A stretch of 64,000 bases of DNA from Myrica gale (lineage: Eukaryota; Streptophyta; Magnoliopsida; Fagales; Myricaceae), in the NCBI GenBank assembly GCA_963930655.1, contig OZ005604.1, positions 7,512,001-7,576,000 of the forward strand. Reading direction: 5' to 3'. The notes below the pieces were generated by a model. The model was not told the origin of the DNA and searched no databases. It saw only the letters and a program-made list of their open reading frames with translations. Shown piece by piece: positions 10,146 through 21,984 of this stretch. A program made the position numbers and the translations under genes. Positions within the stretch are counted from its first letter, which is position 1. Every line of letters begins with the position of its first letter.

Positions 10146-13100
10146 AAGCAAAACAGTTTCTTAATTACCTACACCCATTAGCTAGTTCCGTACATGAATA
10201 ATAAGTTACTGGTCGCCCATTAATTCTTGCAACATGTAATGCAGTTTGAGCTCTTAATTAACCATTTAATAACGAGCACAGCTGCACGTGTTTTTTCTGA
10301 GTGTATATCCGGTGAGGTACTGCCATTTAGGACTGCATATAGTTGGAGGTAGTGTACGTTTTGGTTGGTTTTAGAGTTGATTATAGTTATCCTCTTTGAT
10401 GGGTTGATTTTCTTTCATCGTGTTTAGGCTTCGTTTGTTTTGTTGTAATCTTCTTTATGGAGAATACTTTTCTCACTTTCAGATGTTTAGAGAGTCTGAG
10501 TAAGTTATGATAGCTAGAGTCTGTCAACGAGAGATGCAACTTTTCTTTTTAGAAAGCAGTATCTCCTGAAAAAGGGAATCTCATTTCAAAATTTGACCTG
10601 CCTCCTGATTCAAACGACTATCCCTTGAAACTTTACTTTCTCTCGCTGAAGGTTGCTCCTCTCCTTCACCTTGTCAAAGACTTCTGATCTCTTCCGATCT
10701 CGCTCTTTTGCAATTTTCCGCTCCCTTTTCAGTACTCTTAGTTGTTTGAGCATTGATTGAGTTAATTTCTGTCTAGATTTATTGTGGTTGTGGAAGAATT
10801 GAGTAAATCATTTTTGTTAGATTTGATTTTGATTTTTTTGGCTTTTGTTTGTTTTTGAGATATATGCTCTGGGTTGTATGGGATTTCTTCAAAGAAAATG
10901 CAGTGATCAAAACTGACATCTAGAGTTTGTATGTGCTAGACTATCGTGTTTCCAATACATACTAGCTAGTAAATATGGCCTGCTAAATCACACGAAAATG
11001 TCACAGTAATTTTACAAACATCTGAGAAACCTTGAAGATAAATGTAAATGTCCCGTACGTGATATAGCAGAAACACCTTCTATGTTTCTTGGACACAATT
11101 GCACAAACTTACTACCCTTAATTTCAAAGTCCTTATGTGCTTTACAATTTGATATCAGTGATTTAGTAGGTTACTCAAGGAATGATATAAATGTGAGTTG
11201 AAAGATATATGGTTTCGCGACATACCATTCTGTAAGACATACAAATATCATCTTTTCTCTGTTCGATTTGAGAAATATAATGCAGTGATCATGATCACTT
11301 CTAAAGAGAAAGATTAAGGTTAATAATTAATGAGGTCCTTTGGATGCAGGAAAGGTTGAATAAGTAACTGATGTTATATGCCAAGACAAGTATGTGGAAG
11401 CTAATTAAGCTCCAAATTAAAGAAACTTGGTGCCTTGAATGATTTTGAGTACGTACTAATGTGTGGATCATGTAGTCAACTAATTAAGGAAATCATCAAT
11501 ATTCTGCCACATCTTGCTAGGAAGTAATTTAAGGCCTCATTTTTCGAGGTGATAAATGAAGTGAAATGAGTGACCTCTTATTTTTAATTAATCATGTTTA
11601 AAATCCATGGTGATTAACTGATGAAAATTGATGCACATCGAAGTTTTTTTTTGCCACGCTTTCGAGGCCCGAAGATCAGCCACCTCATTTGATTTAAACT
11701 CTGGTTCAATTTATTTCTTATACGTACTGAGCAAGTTGAAGTATCAGTGATAGGTGCCATCTTTTAGGTGGCATAACCCGATGACACTATAGATTGAAAA
11801 ATGATTGATTGTGAAATTTTATCTTTTTTTTTTTTTTTTTATAAATAATCTTATCATGAAAATTTCAACTTTTCATTGGTAAGACTACGTAGTAGAAGCT
11901 CAATTGAAGATGCAAGAAGGTAGTTAATTTATTCACTCATTGAAGTGTTCTTCACTTCATAAATTTTTTTCCTACTTTTGGGTATGTACGTACAAGATCA
12001 CGTCATAATTCAGACCATTTTTTCCCCACATTTTAGAGAGAGTTGAAGCGAAGATTCAATAATTTTGGGTCAATGGTTACCCTGAAAATTTTATGATTTA
12101 CATGCGCTGTTAGTGAGACTTTAATTAGATTCATTAGTTGGGATATTCCCCATAAACAAACAGATCGATGGAGAAACTTCCATAAAAAAAACAGATGGAT
12201 AGAACTGAGATTGATTAATTAATTAGCCTCTATATTGGTGAATTAATTTCGTTAAGTTGATCATAATGTTGGTTAGATTCAATTATGTTGACCATATGTA
12301 ATTCGATTAAGTGTATATTTTAAGTATCTCAAATTGATGGTAAGAATCAAGTTTGTTAATTATATAAGATTACAAAAAATACAACCTGCGCCAGACATCA
12401 GAAAGTACTTTCAAGAGACATATTTGATGTAGAAACAAAACACTAAAAACTATAATATTTTACTGAAATTTAATTCACTTGAAACTACTTTACATAATAA
12501 TTCACTTTACGTGAAAACAAACTAAGGCTCTATTTTTTGCAAACCTCAACCACATAGGGCAAGTTGATGAATTTTAGTAGTTCGTGAAGGGTTTAATGTG
12601 ACAACTTTAATAGTTTAAACTCCAAAATGGCTTTAGCCCTAATTTCGGGGTGAAAGTGCAAATTGATCTTTACCTAATAATATATAAGTTATAATTTGCA
12701 GGGATGTAAGCCCAAATGTTTTGATGCCAAAATTTCTCTCTTTATTTTTGTCAGGATAGTTGTTTTCCGTTCCAAATGTCAACCCTAAATTTTGTTATCC
12801 CGAAAAGTCATTTTCAGTGAAGGCCGGTATTCTCGTTTTTGCTTTTCATGCTATCTTTGACAAAAGATGTATATATGATGATAACTTGTCAAGATCATTT
12901 GCATGGTTTTTAGTGTAATCAGACAGTTGGTGATCTAATTGAAACGGCCTGATATTCGTATATATCATCGATTGAATCAATCATTAGCTTGTCTCTCTTG
13001 GTACTGATATATATTGGCGAGGCCGGAGCACCTTCTATATTGTGGTCTGTCTTCCACCCCGATGTTTCCTCTGCGGCGTCCAACAATCTGCACCTGTTTA

Positions 13101-15065
13101 TATTAAGTTCCACAAGATTTCCTTTAACCTTGGAATTGTCTCTGTACTAACTAATTGTGGCTACTGCTGGGGGACCTCTCAACTTTCGAATTCACAGCCA
13201 CCACCTAGCTAAAATTGTCTCAATTAGTTTGTTTGTACATGGTAGCCCTTAGGCCTCGGGTACGTGTTGATCAAGGAGAAATGTATGGGTTAAGAATATT
13301 CTGGGCCAGGCATGCAGAAACAATGTGGACATATTCGATATCGATCGGAAACGAATGAATGACGCTCAATTTTCCACTGAGTAGATGCCCTGCATTGTGA
13401 CAACTTTGCAATCAATCATATATAGGTAGTGGGAAGATGATCATTAATTCGAGCAAAACGATTCCTAGATGATCAAAAGGTGACAAAGGGCCCTGGATGT
13501 TTCTGTTTAACTCCCACCAAAGACAGGCATGAGTTGGAGTACCCCATATTTGTTACCCTGCATGTGACTAAGAAGTTGTACTACATAATGGTGGCCCAGA
13601 ATTACTGCATGCCCACGAGGAAACTGGCATTGCCCATTTATGCATGCATGCATGCATGTGTCAGACTTATTATTGTCTCCCATGTCCTGGGAGACATGAG
13701 TACTCGGATTCTCAAGGGGCAACATGTGAAAATCATGACGCTAGCTAGCTTCTTGTCACTTCGGTGATTTTATATGGACGTACTTGGAATTTTTTTTAAG
13801 GGAATATCCCGGTCCCTTTACGTACGGGACCATATTGACAAAGATGCATTAATGCATTGTCGGCCAAGTCTACTATAGTAGACAAGATTCCCATGTGATC
13901 CCAGCACAGAGGGGTTTTACTCTCTTGGAGCTCTATTAGTCCAACTCTTTCTTCGGTTGTCCCCAGTTAATACCAGGTTACGTAACCAAAAACATATTGG
14001 CTTTAGCTAGCCATATTAAAAAAAACAACAACATGGATTTAAAAATAATTAAATCACGGAGAAGGGATTAGAGACACAAATTAACCTATCAGGTCCACTG
14101 TTGTTGGCAGCTTTCGCCTTTCGGTCAACACTTGCAAACTATATTATATGCCTATGACGTGCCTAAAGCACGAAATGTAAAGTTAGTCACGTGAGGACAC
14201 ACGAGGTAGATGGAAACACTTTTACCTGCAATATTATTATATATTCTCCTTGTCCACAGCCACAGCCACTGACTACTGCTCAGCGATCACATTCCAAAAT
14301 GATTTTAATTGCAGTTAGTACATCTAACGTGCCCACCAGTGTTCTCAACTCCACCATGCCATTAAAGGTCAATTCAATAGCTCACTGTTTTTTTTTTTGT
14401 GTTTTTTTTCATTCTCTTTCTTTTTGGGCACTCGCAATGACTTTTTTTTTGCAATGATTTCAATTGCAGCTAGTTAAACTTGACATATTATTAATACAAT
14501 GTACTCCGATCAGATGGGTTTACTTATATATTTGATAAAATATATGGTCCGAAAGCCCTTGATGTGTCGATAAACGAGCCTTTGAAAAGTGTTCAGGGCG
14601 TTTTCAATAAAGACATTTCCCGTTCCTTTTCAACCACCGTAATGAGAAATGAAGCTGTCAGCTCTCAACAGCTGGAATTGAAAAGGCCACAGAATTGACA
14701 GAAACGGAGGAATTAAATGAAATTTGAGAACGCTCTAGATCTATCGCTATTGTCCATGGAGCAGGTGTTGTTTTTGATCAAAAGTAAAAAGGGTACCGGA
14801 TGAAATTGACATGTAGAGCAAAAGGTCTCTAATGGGCACGGGAAATCAATCTTGGACTGGGTAGCTGGCCAACTACCTCGTTTTTCTAACCAATTCGAAA
14901 CCATTGATATGATATTGCTGCGCTCGCACTCGCGCTCCAATCATTGATATATGGTCCATAATGGGGCCATTGCCATATTTTTTGCACCATTCATTCAAAC
15001 AAAATATCAGTTTTCAGTGCTGAAATAAATTTTTGGCCCACGGCCTAGAGAGTGGGTGGATCAAC
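10146..15065. other. Downstream region of the MYB gene, no firmly supported gene
   Basis: About 4.9 kb of AT-rich sequence holds the MYB 3' UTR at its start and then no recognisable coding family. Notable items are a C/T-rich block at about 10560-10740 resembling a 5' leader, a poly-T run near 11825-11840, an alternating ATGC tract near 13640-13660 and one exon-like ORF on the minus strand (12919-13150). No element with paired ends was identified. Confidence 0.5.
12919..13150 (-). CDS. Possible terminal exon of an unrecognised gene
   Basis: On the minus strand an open frame runs from a possible acceptor (TACAG, about 13151) to a stop at 12919. It gives about 75 residues with balanced, protein-like composition (NRCRLLDAAEETSGW…EGAPASPIYISTKRDK…SIDDIYEYQ). 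The composition differs from the Lys/Asn/Ile-rich noise of neighbouring frames. I recognise no family, and no upstream exon could be joined with confidence in the following 2 kb. It may be a final exon, a gene relic or chance. Confidence 0.25.
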
Positions 15066-15163
15066 CACTACAATAAATTTGATTTTTTTTTGTTCTGTTT
15101 CAAAACATCAAGATTTTTGTCCCAAAATACCTTTGTAAGGACAGATTGAACCGTCCTGACGGG

Positions 15164-15451
15164 CAGAACCGGCTCAATAAAAAATTGAGGCCTAAGGCCA
15201 TATTAAAAATTAGGCCTTTTATATCAATTTTTTTAAAAAATATTTAAAATTTTATTTAAAAATAAATTTTCAGATATAAAATTACTAATCAAGTGGGCCT
15301 AAATCTCATTTTTTTTTTAATTTATTTGTTCATGTATTTAAGGGCTTTTTTAAATTTTTATTTTATTTTATTTTTTTAAATTATGGGGCCTCTTGCTCAA
15401 AGTGGGGCCTTAGGCAACTGCCTAAGTTGCCTAGTGGTTGAGCCGGCCCTG
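15164..15451. mobile_element. Non-autonomous hAT element (MITE), 288 bp
   Basis: The termini CAGAACCGGCTCAA and, in complement, CAGGGCCGGCTCAA form terminal inverted repeats of the hAT type. The element is flanked on both sides by the perfect 8 bp duplication CTGACGGG (15156-15163 and 15452-15459), the size hAT transposases make. The interior is AT-rich with no ORF. GGCCTTAGGC-type repeats lie just inside both ends. Confidence 0.88.
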
Positions 15452-15963
15452 CTGACGGGTATCCCAATATCTCGGTTCTAAAAAGATTTTTTTTGGACAA
15501 AACAAATCATTTTTAGAGCTAATCTACAAGACTAAATTAGTTTACACTACAAGATTCTTTGGGTGATAAGAAAAACTTGTCACCCAAAGTGCACAGTTCG
15601 TTGGTTATGGTTTTGGGTGACAAACCATCACCCAAAACCAAAATCGGTTTGTTACCTAAGCCCGTCAGCCAAGGTTTTAGGTGACGATTTTGGTGTTCTG
15701 TCGCTTAAAACCTTTCGGACAGTTTAGAATACCGTTCGAACGATTTTGTACCACAGTGAAGAAATTAAAAATCGTCATATCCAGTACAGTTCCATCTGTT
15801 TGCATTAGTTGCGCGAACGTACTCTCCATACATTCGGACAGCTGATGCGAACTGTTCGTCCAATGTGAAAAAATGAATTTTGTCATCTACAAACCGTTCG
15901 CACGGTTTCATAACATCGTCTGAACGGTAATATACAACGTCCAAACTCTTTGAAAAAGACGTC

Positions 15964-17198
15964 TAATATTCCTAGGATTAAGGCAACCCAAGAGGGGGAG
16001 TGAATTGGGTTTCAATACTTTTTCGAAAATTACCCCAAAGAGTGTGTTTGCTAGCTACAAGAGAAAACTTTAAAGCAATAAATTAGTAGCACAAATAAAG
16101 AGATAAGGGAAGAGAAGTAAACACAATATTTTAGGTGGTTCGGCAAGCCCGCCTACATCCACCCCTCAAGCTCCTTTACCGAGCCTTGCGGTTTCTTCAC
16201 TATTCTCCCTTCAACCAAGGGAAAGGTTTCCTTACACTTGAGCTTGAGAAAACCCTCTTCAAGCCTCAAGAACGAGTTTGAGAACAAACCTCTCCAAACT
16301 CCTTTTTTCGATGAACAACCCTCACCGAAATGATGCAAGAGAATCACTCTCTTAGGAATATGTATGGTTGAACAAAATTTCCCTCTAAAACTCACTTGAT
16401 GGAGTAGATATTACAATGAGAAATAACTAGCTCTTAGGCTTCACACAATAACAAGGATGTGAAAATGAAGATTATGTGTGAATGAAGTTTGAATGAGGAT
16501 TGGAAGGTTTTTTATCACTCTTAGCCTTTGTAAAATGATTATGGACAATTGAGTTATGTTTCAAAGGCGTGAGAATGACTTTGTATAGATCTCATGAGAA
16601 AAGTAGCCGTTTATAGCCGTTAGAATGATCTGTTAAAACGAGCCGGTCGACCGCTACATGAACCGGTCGACCGCTTCAAGTTACCGTTGCACAACAGTCA
16701 TTTTGTCAGAAGCTTAACGGCTCTTTAATAAATGCAACCGGTCGACCGCTTGGTGTAGCGGTCGTAGGTCCGGTCGATCGCTTCATTGAGTCGGTCGACC
16801 TCCTCAACTTAAGCTTGATCCGGTTGATTTTAAATCTTGATTTTGTTTAACTTAGAATACCCAATTTTAAACTCTAACTTCTCATAAGTATGTAAAAAGT
16901 TTGGGAGTATATTTGAGATATTTTGAAGCCATTAAAAGGTTTTAATCTTTCAACAAACGTTAAAACAGTTTATGCAAGTTTTGAAGACTTATGCATGTGT
17001 GTGATTGAAATCCTTGTTAAAGATGAAGTCTTAGAGTTACAAAGATTACCCTAGAATCTTGAGTCTTCACTTTGAGAGCACTTCTATTGAAGGTGACGTT
17101 GCTTTATGACTCCGTGCTCATTTTGGATCCGCTTTACTTGATATCTCAATTACTTCTATTGTTATCATCAAAACATGGATTGTGACTAAAAGCCAATA
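15964..17198 (-). mobile_element. Solo LTR, Copia (SIRE-like) family 1
   Basis: The 5 bp sequence ACGTC flanks both sides (15959-15963 and 17199-17203). The related CACTA copy B has an unoccupied version of this site near 57441. In complement the LTR shows the family pattern: a TTTTGATGATAAC start region and an end region CCCTCTTGGGTTGCCTTAATCC. The same LTR occurs at 18490-21197 and 34738-35775 in plus orientation. A cluster of CGGTCGACCG palindromes occupies 16644-16801. The outer TG/CA dinucleotides are mutated. Confidence 0.85.
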
Positions 17199-17689
17199 AC
17201 GTCCACACCGTTGTTTCATTTATGACGAAAAGTTATTTGTCATCTGAAAAATACGTTCAAAGCGTTACGTATACAATTTGGACGCTTGTTCCGTTGAAAA
17301 ACGTTCGAATGTGTTTGTGTATCGTGTGCACGATTTCTTATTTAAAGACCGTTTGGACGCGCGAACAGCCGTTTGGACGAACTAATTTAAAGCAAAGTGT
17401 GCGGAAGGATAGTAATGCGTGCACACGTTATTAATGTAAATGAATCGTGCGGACGTCATTTTTTACCGTTCTCACAGTTATATATATATATATATGAATT
17501 AATTTATTTAAAATTTAAAAAATAATTTAGAAATAATATAAATAGAAAGATATTCACTACTCATAATATAATAAAATATCTACAAATATGCAATCGTTAT
17601 TAAAAGTAAATAAAATACATAATCGACAAGTACTGACAAAATAGTAAAAATACATAAATCTACCCAAATTTTTGTTTGGGTGTCGAACG

Positions 17690-18420
17690 AGATTGCATCT
17701 GTCTGATCTGCTTCATCAACTACTCACGCATATGGTCCACCATTAGTTGCATCCTCTGTTCTTGTTGTTCCACTAGGTTCCTTTGCCGCTCCTACATCAT
17801 CTCCTGGTGTTCTTCGTCTTTTTTTTCGTTGCTGCTCCGCCATCATCTTCATCAGCTCTTCGTCTTTCTTCCGTTACTACTCCTCCATCATCTGCAGATG
17901 CTCTCGCATCGTCTGCTCCATATCTAACCGCTTGACTAGAAGCGCTTCATATTCCATCTGTCTAGCCCCCATTTCTTCAATCTGTAATCTGGTCTCCTCC
18001 AATCTCCGGGACAAATCAACGGACGATGCTGATGAAGATGATCCAACAGACCGTACTAAACGGCTCAAACCTCGCTCGTAACCCGCTTTCGTCCCCAACA
18101 CCCCAGTGGAGATCTCCACTTCGGTGTATGACTTTCCCTCTGACTAGCGCTACAACTTTAACACCTCCATTTTTTCCTACAAAATTAGAAAAGAAGATAA
18201 AACTATTACATATGAAACATAAACGCATACAAATGCATCATTAAATCTAACGTTACAACTTACAAAATTTTCTCGTGCATCTTCTGAAGTCCACATGACA
18301 TCCTTATTAGTATGCGTCTTTTTATAAAACAACGATGGACTAATTTGATAAGATTCTGGATTTTTCTGTACACCAAAAGAAATATAGAACATGCATATTA
18401 AGAGCTTTTATCGTGCGGTA
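17690..18420 (-). pseudogene. TNPA-like Transposase_24 C-terminus (CACTA family 2)
   Basis: The minus strand encodes an exon with NPESYQISPSLFYKKTHT…WTSEDARENF (about 18260-18380). After an intron comes VLGTKAGYERGLSRLVRSVG, a Ser-rich linker, and a long coiled coil (RRLEETRLQIEEMGARQMEYEALL…EHLQMMEE). The same two exons occur at 42930-43184 and 56290-56960 in the other copies. The C-terminal coil is interrupted by stops after HLQMMEE. The N-terminal DNA-binding half is missing. Confidence 0.7.
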
Positions 18421-18556
18421 ATCCCCGAATTTTGTGCATGCGATTACTATACGCGAGCCGAAGGAGTAAGTATCAGCACGGGGCGTGACATTAGTCTTTA
18501 AAAGTTGGTGTTTCAAAATGGTCAAAATGGTGGTTTTAAATGAACCATATCATGTG

Positions 18557-20200
18557 TGTGAGTCTAAATGACAACCCAAGAGGGGGGGTGAATTGGTTTT
18601 TCAAAAACTTTTGAAACCTTTTCAAACAAACCCAGAAATGTTCTGATCTATATCTAGGAAAACTAGAGACTAGATCTATGCAAACAAAGATAACAACAAC
18701 AATGAATAAACAAGAACAATCAAGTAATATCTGCAGAAGTAAAAGAGGAGGGTTAGAGAGATGACACCAGTATTTTTAGGTGGTTCGACCAATCTCTTGC
18801 CTACGTCCACCCCCAAGGCTATTGACTTCCTTGGGCTTCCTCCACTATTCTCCAAATGAATACACCTTAGCTTCCGGGGTGCTAAGGAACCGTTACAAAG
18901 CGTTTTCCGAGCTTACGCTTCAACTCGTTTCCCAAATCCCAAACCCTAGGGATTTCTTCTACTTCTCACAAGTAGGATACAGTGTTCACACAACACTAGG
19001 AAGGTTTACAAGATTAGGGTACAGTGATTGAAGGCTCTCTAAGCCGGATGTACAAGTGGGTAGCTCAAGAAACTAAAGGGCTCTCTAAGCCAAATCTACA
19101 AATGAAAGAACCTGAGTTTTGCTAGAAGAACGATCTTCTGAGAAAGCTTCTGGAGTTGCAAGATGAATCACGAGCTTTCTAGATTGGAAGCACTTCTCTG
19201 TTCTTTTTTTTAGCTTGGTCTCTCAAGAAATTAGGGCAAGTGTATTTCGCGTGAGAGATCTGTGGGAGGGTTTTTTTAACCTTGTCAGAGATTTCTTCTA
19301 TTTATACCCTCTTGGACATCAGGGGTCTTCTGGTAAAGATTTGGAGCCATTGGAGGTCATTTGAGTGCTTTGGAGACGTTTTTAAGTGACTGTCGTAACT
19401 CCTGGATCTGAGAAATCGAAGCATGTGTCGACACCTTCCATGTATGTGTCGACACCTTGAAGATTTGCCTTGAAACTCACCTTCTGGTGTATGACCAATG
19501 TGTCGACACTTATGTCCAATGTGTCGATACTTCCCTTCAATATGTTGACCCTTCAAATTTGTCTTGAAACCATCCATTCGGGTGTATGACCAATGTGTCG
19601 ACACTTATGTCCAATGTGTCGACACTTCCCTTCAATATGTTGACCCTTCAAATTTGTCTTGAAACCATCCATTCGGGTGTATGTGCAATGTGTCGACACC
19701 AGTCTCCCATGTGTCGACACCATCAGCTTTGCCTGGAAATCTTCATTCTGTTGACAGTGCAATGTGTCGACACTTCTTGGTCTATGTGTCGACACCTTCA
19801 TCTTGGCCTGGGAACTTGCTTTCTGTTGAATGACCAATGTGTCGACACCTCTTCACTATGTGTCGACACCTTCACTTCGGCTTGGAACATGCATTCTGGT
19901 GTATGACTGATGTGTCGACACCATGATGATATGTGTTGACACCTTCAACACTTAGGCTGAAAAGTGTTTCCCCTGGCACCAACAAGCAATCCCAAAACAC
20001 CTACAATGTAAAGTTTAACAAGTAAGCTTATGTAGAGTGTTCAATTATATCTAAGGCCGATGTACAACTAGAAAACTCTTGATATCATTTTCTTAAAACG
20101 GATTTTCAAAAGTAGAATCTAAAGGTTTAAAAACTCGTTGTAAAACTGTGTTATCATCAAAATCAAAGAGGATTGTTTATAAAACAACCTTGGGCTAACA
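18557..20200 (-). mobile_element. Solo LTR, Copia (SIRE-like) family 2
   Basis: The LTR runs from TGTGAGTC to GGGCTAACA and is flanked by the perfect 5 bp duplication ATGTG (18552-18556 and 20201-20205). The interrupted sequence is the family-1 LTR, which reads continuously across the site when compared with 34738-35775. The LTR carries the GTGTCGACAC palindrome array described separately. A second copy of this LTR lies at 22234-23648. ORFs over the array on both strands are repeat products. Confidence 0.88.
19425..19943. repeat. Array of GTGTCGACAC palindromes in paired spacing
   Basis: Twelve perfect copies begin at 19425, 19446, 19500, 19595, 19616, 19690, 19711, 19764, 19786, 19839, 19860 and 19912. 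One-mismatch versions lie at 19521 and 19934. They come mostly in pairs 21-22 bp apart; pairs are separated by 52-54 or 74 bp. A 95 bp unit at about 19500-19690 is duplicated almost exactly. The palindrome is self-complementary, so each copy could bind a dimeric protein. Confidence 0.93.
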
Positions 20201-20891
20201 ATGTGCTTAAGTTGGGGAGGTCGACCGGCTGGTGAAGTAGTCGATCGGTCTTCAGCCTCTTGGTATAGCAGTCAACCGGTATATGTTTTTGAAAACATAT
20301 TCGTTGAGGTTCTGACATTGTGACCTTTGGGGTAACGGTAACTTGAGGTCTATATAAAGTCATCTCTAAGCCTCATAAATAGTGGAAAACGACCATATAT
20401 CATTTATATAGCTTGAGAAATATAGTAAACATTCTTATTCCATTTTTCTCTTATCATTCAATCTTTCTTATATGTGAATCAAGTGACAGAGCTTTCCATT
20501 TTTAAATCTACTCTTTGAGAGAGTTTATTCTTGTATCTCAATATTCAATAGAGGTGATTCCTTTAGTGAGGTTGTTCACTAAAGAAGAAGCTTAGAGAGG
20601 GTATATCTCAAGCTTGGTTAGGTTGTGAGTGGTACACCCAAAAAATCATTTGGGTTGTTAGTCTTTAGCTCGGGAAAGCACTTGTACGGTTTTTTAGCAC
20701 CCGGAAGCTAGAGTGTACACTATTTGGAGAATAGTGGGAAAACCTCAAGGCTCAGTAAAGGAGCTTGAGGTGGATATTGGCGGGTTTACCGAACCACCTA
20801 TAAATCTCGTGTTTGCTTCTCTAACTCTACTCTTTACATTTAGCACTTATTTACTTATTGCATCAATACTTGTTCAATATACTTGTGCTAA

Positions 20892-21090
20892 GGGTGCGTT
20901 TGCGTCCTAAAATTTTACGCACTCTAAAATTTTAACACAATAAAAAATTACAATATAATCTCTCTCTCCTCCATCAAATCACTACTATTCACTACAAAAA
21001 ATATAAAAAATTACATTTTTCTTCACTTTTTCACTAAACTCAATACCTAAAATTTTAATAACACTAAAATTTTACAACACAAACACACCC
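20892..21090. mobile_element. Tourist-type MITE (PIF/Harbinger), 199 bp
   Basis: The termini GGGTGCGTTTG and, in complement, GGGTGTGTTTG are inverted repeats, and both sides carry the TAA duplication typical of PIF/Harbinger. The paralogous LTR at about 35668 (TGCTAAACTAGTC) shows the uninserted site with a single TAA, which proves the insertion. The interior is AT-rich with CTAAAATTTTA motifs in both orientations. Confidence 0.92.
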
Positions 21091-21197
21091 TAAATTAGTC
21101 TTTACTTTGTAAACACGATTTTTTTGGTTAAAAGTGAAAAAGTTTGAAAACTCAATTCACCCCCCTCTTGGGCTGCCTTAATCCTAGGAATTACAGC

Positions 21198-21984
21198 TGT
21201 CTCTCTCTCTCTCTCTCGGTCGAACTCTCTTCCTCTCCTCTCTTTTTCGCTTCTCTTCTTCCATGGTTGTCAACTTAAAGCTTCATTTTTAGCATTTATT
21301 TTCAGCGTTTAGATTAGTTTCTTTATCCTTTATTAATCTAATCTCTTGTATCTCAATTCCAAGGAATTAGAATTAGGTTTCTTGCTCTTTAATTTTCTGC
21401 AATTGCTACTTCATTTTCAGCTTATGTTTTAGTTGTGCTTCCTTTCTTTTAGTTTGAGTCTAGGGTTATAATGATATGTGTCACATAATCTAAGAATCTT
21501 GTGATGTTTGGTTCATTTTTAGACATTTAAATATTTAACTTCGCCTGCATTACGCTGTTTCCTTTTCTTCATTTACTTTCCGTCGTTTAATAACAATTTA
21601 CTTTTTCGTTTATTCTCTTAATTTTTTTAGTTATTTAGTCATTTACATATTCGGCTTTGACTTCGATTTACTGTGCTAGCTGTGAAATTTCCAGCTTGTT
21701 AACTACAAATTTCCAGCTAGTTATGTTTTCAATTCATTAGTCTAATTCCATTGCTTTTAATGCTTTCAATTTTGTTTTTCATTCCTAATGCTTTAATTTC
21801 GTTTTGAACTCTCCAAAATAAAAAAATACAAATATGAACAGAGGAGGGAGACTTGTTGTCACACTGATATTGACAACCTTTGTAGAAAACTTTAGTGCAC
21901 CTTTCTCTAGTATCATCTTGTTCCACCTCCATCTCAGATGTTACTCCAAATTCATGTTGATTCATGATAACTTTTGTAATCGCG
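21198..21984. other. AT-rich stretch with a (CT)n microsatellite
   Basis: A CT dinucleotide run at about 21200-21217 and further C/T-rich sequence are followed by AT-rich DNA. No ORF with family resemblance and no paired transposon ends were found. Confidence 0.4.

Larger units (their letters stand above)
15545..18489 (-). mobile_element. CACTA family-2 element, 3' half, minus orientation
   Basis: The element starts with CACTACAAGATTC at 15545, followed at once by a hairpin, CTTTGGGTGA/TCACCCAAAG. The same terminal architecture is found at 47380 and 57833, the 3' ends of the related copies. Reading inward on the minus strand, the next coding block is the C-terminus of a TNPA-like gene (17690-18420). 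A solo Copia LTR interrupts it at 15964-17198. The element stops being recognisable at about 18490, where a plus-strand Copia LTR fragment begins, so its 5' half is absent here. Confidence 0.75.
18490..21197 (+). mobile_element. Copia family-1 LTR fragment with two nested insertions
   Basis: Plus-strand copy of the LTR seen at 34738-35775. The pieces 18490-18556, 20206-20891 and 21094-21197 are collinear with it and end in the same CCCCCCTCTTGGGCTGCC…AATTACA. The left 200-250 bp are absent. A family-2 solo LTR (18557-20200) and a Tourist MITE (20892-21090) account for the extra length. No primer-binding site follows the end, so this is a solo or broken LTR. Confidence 0.8.

Noticed and set aside
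13636-13662. Alternating ATGC tract, considered as a regulatory site
   Set aside because: It is a simple microsatellite of RY-type repeats with no gene in position to be regulated.
14713-14940. 75-codon minus-strand ORF near the hAT MITE
   Set aside because: No homology recognised, no splice or promoter support, and composition not distinct from chance ORFs.
15066-15544. CACTACAATAAA at 15066 as a separate CACTA element
   Set aside because: Only one end is visible, the subterminal repeats are absent and no 3 bp duplication could be matched; not annotated as an element.
18478-18492. GGGGCGTGACA as a possible gypsy LTR end
   Set aside because: It matches the end of the LTR at 46951 for only about 11 bases; flanking sequence shows no further similarity.
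19302-19906. Overlapping ORFs on both strands with His/Thr/Cys repeats
   Set aside because: They are translations of the GTGTCGACAC tandem array; open frames arise from the repeat period, not from coding.
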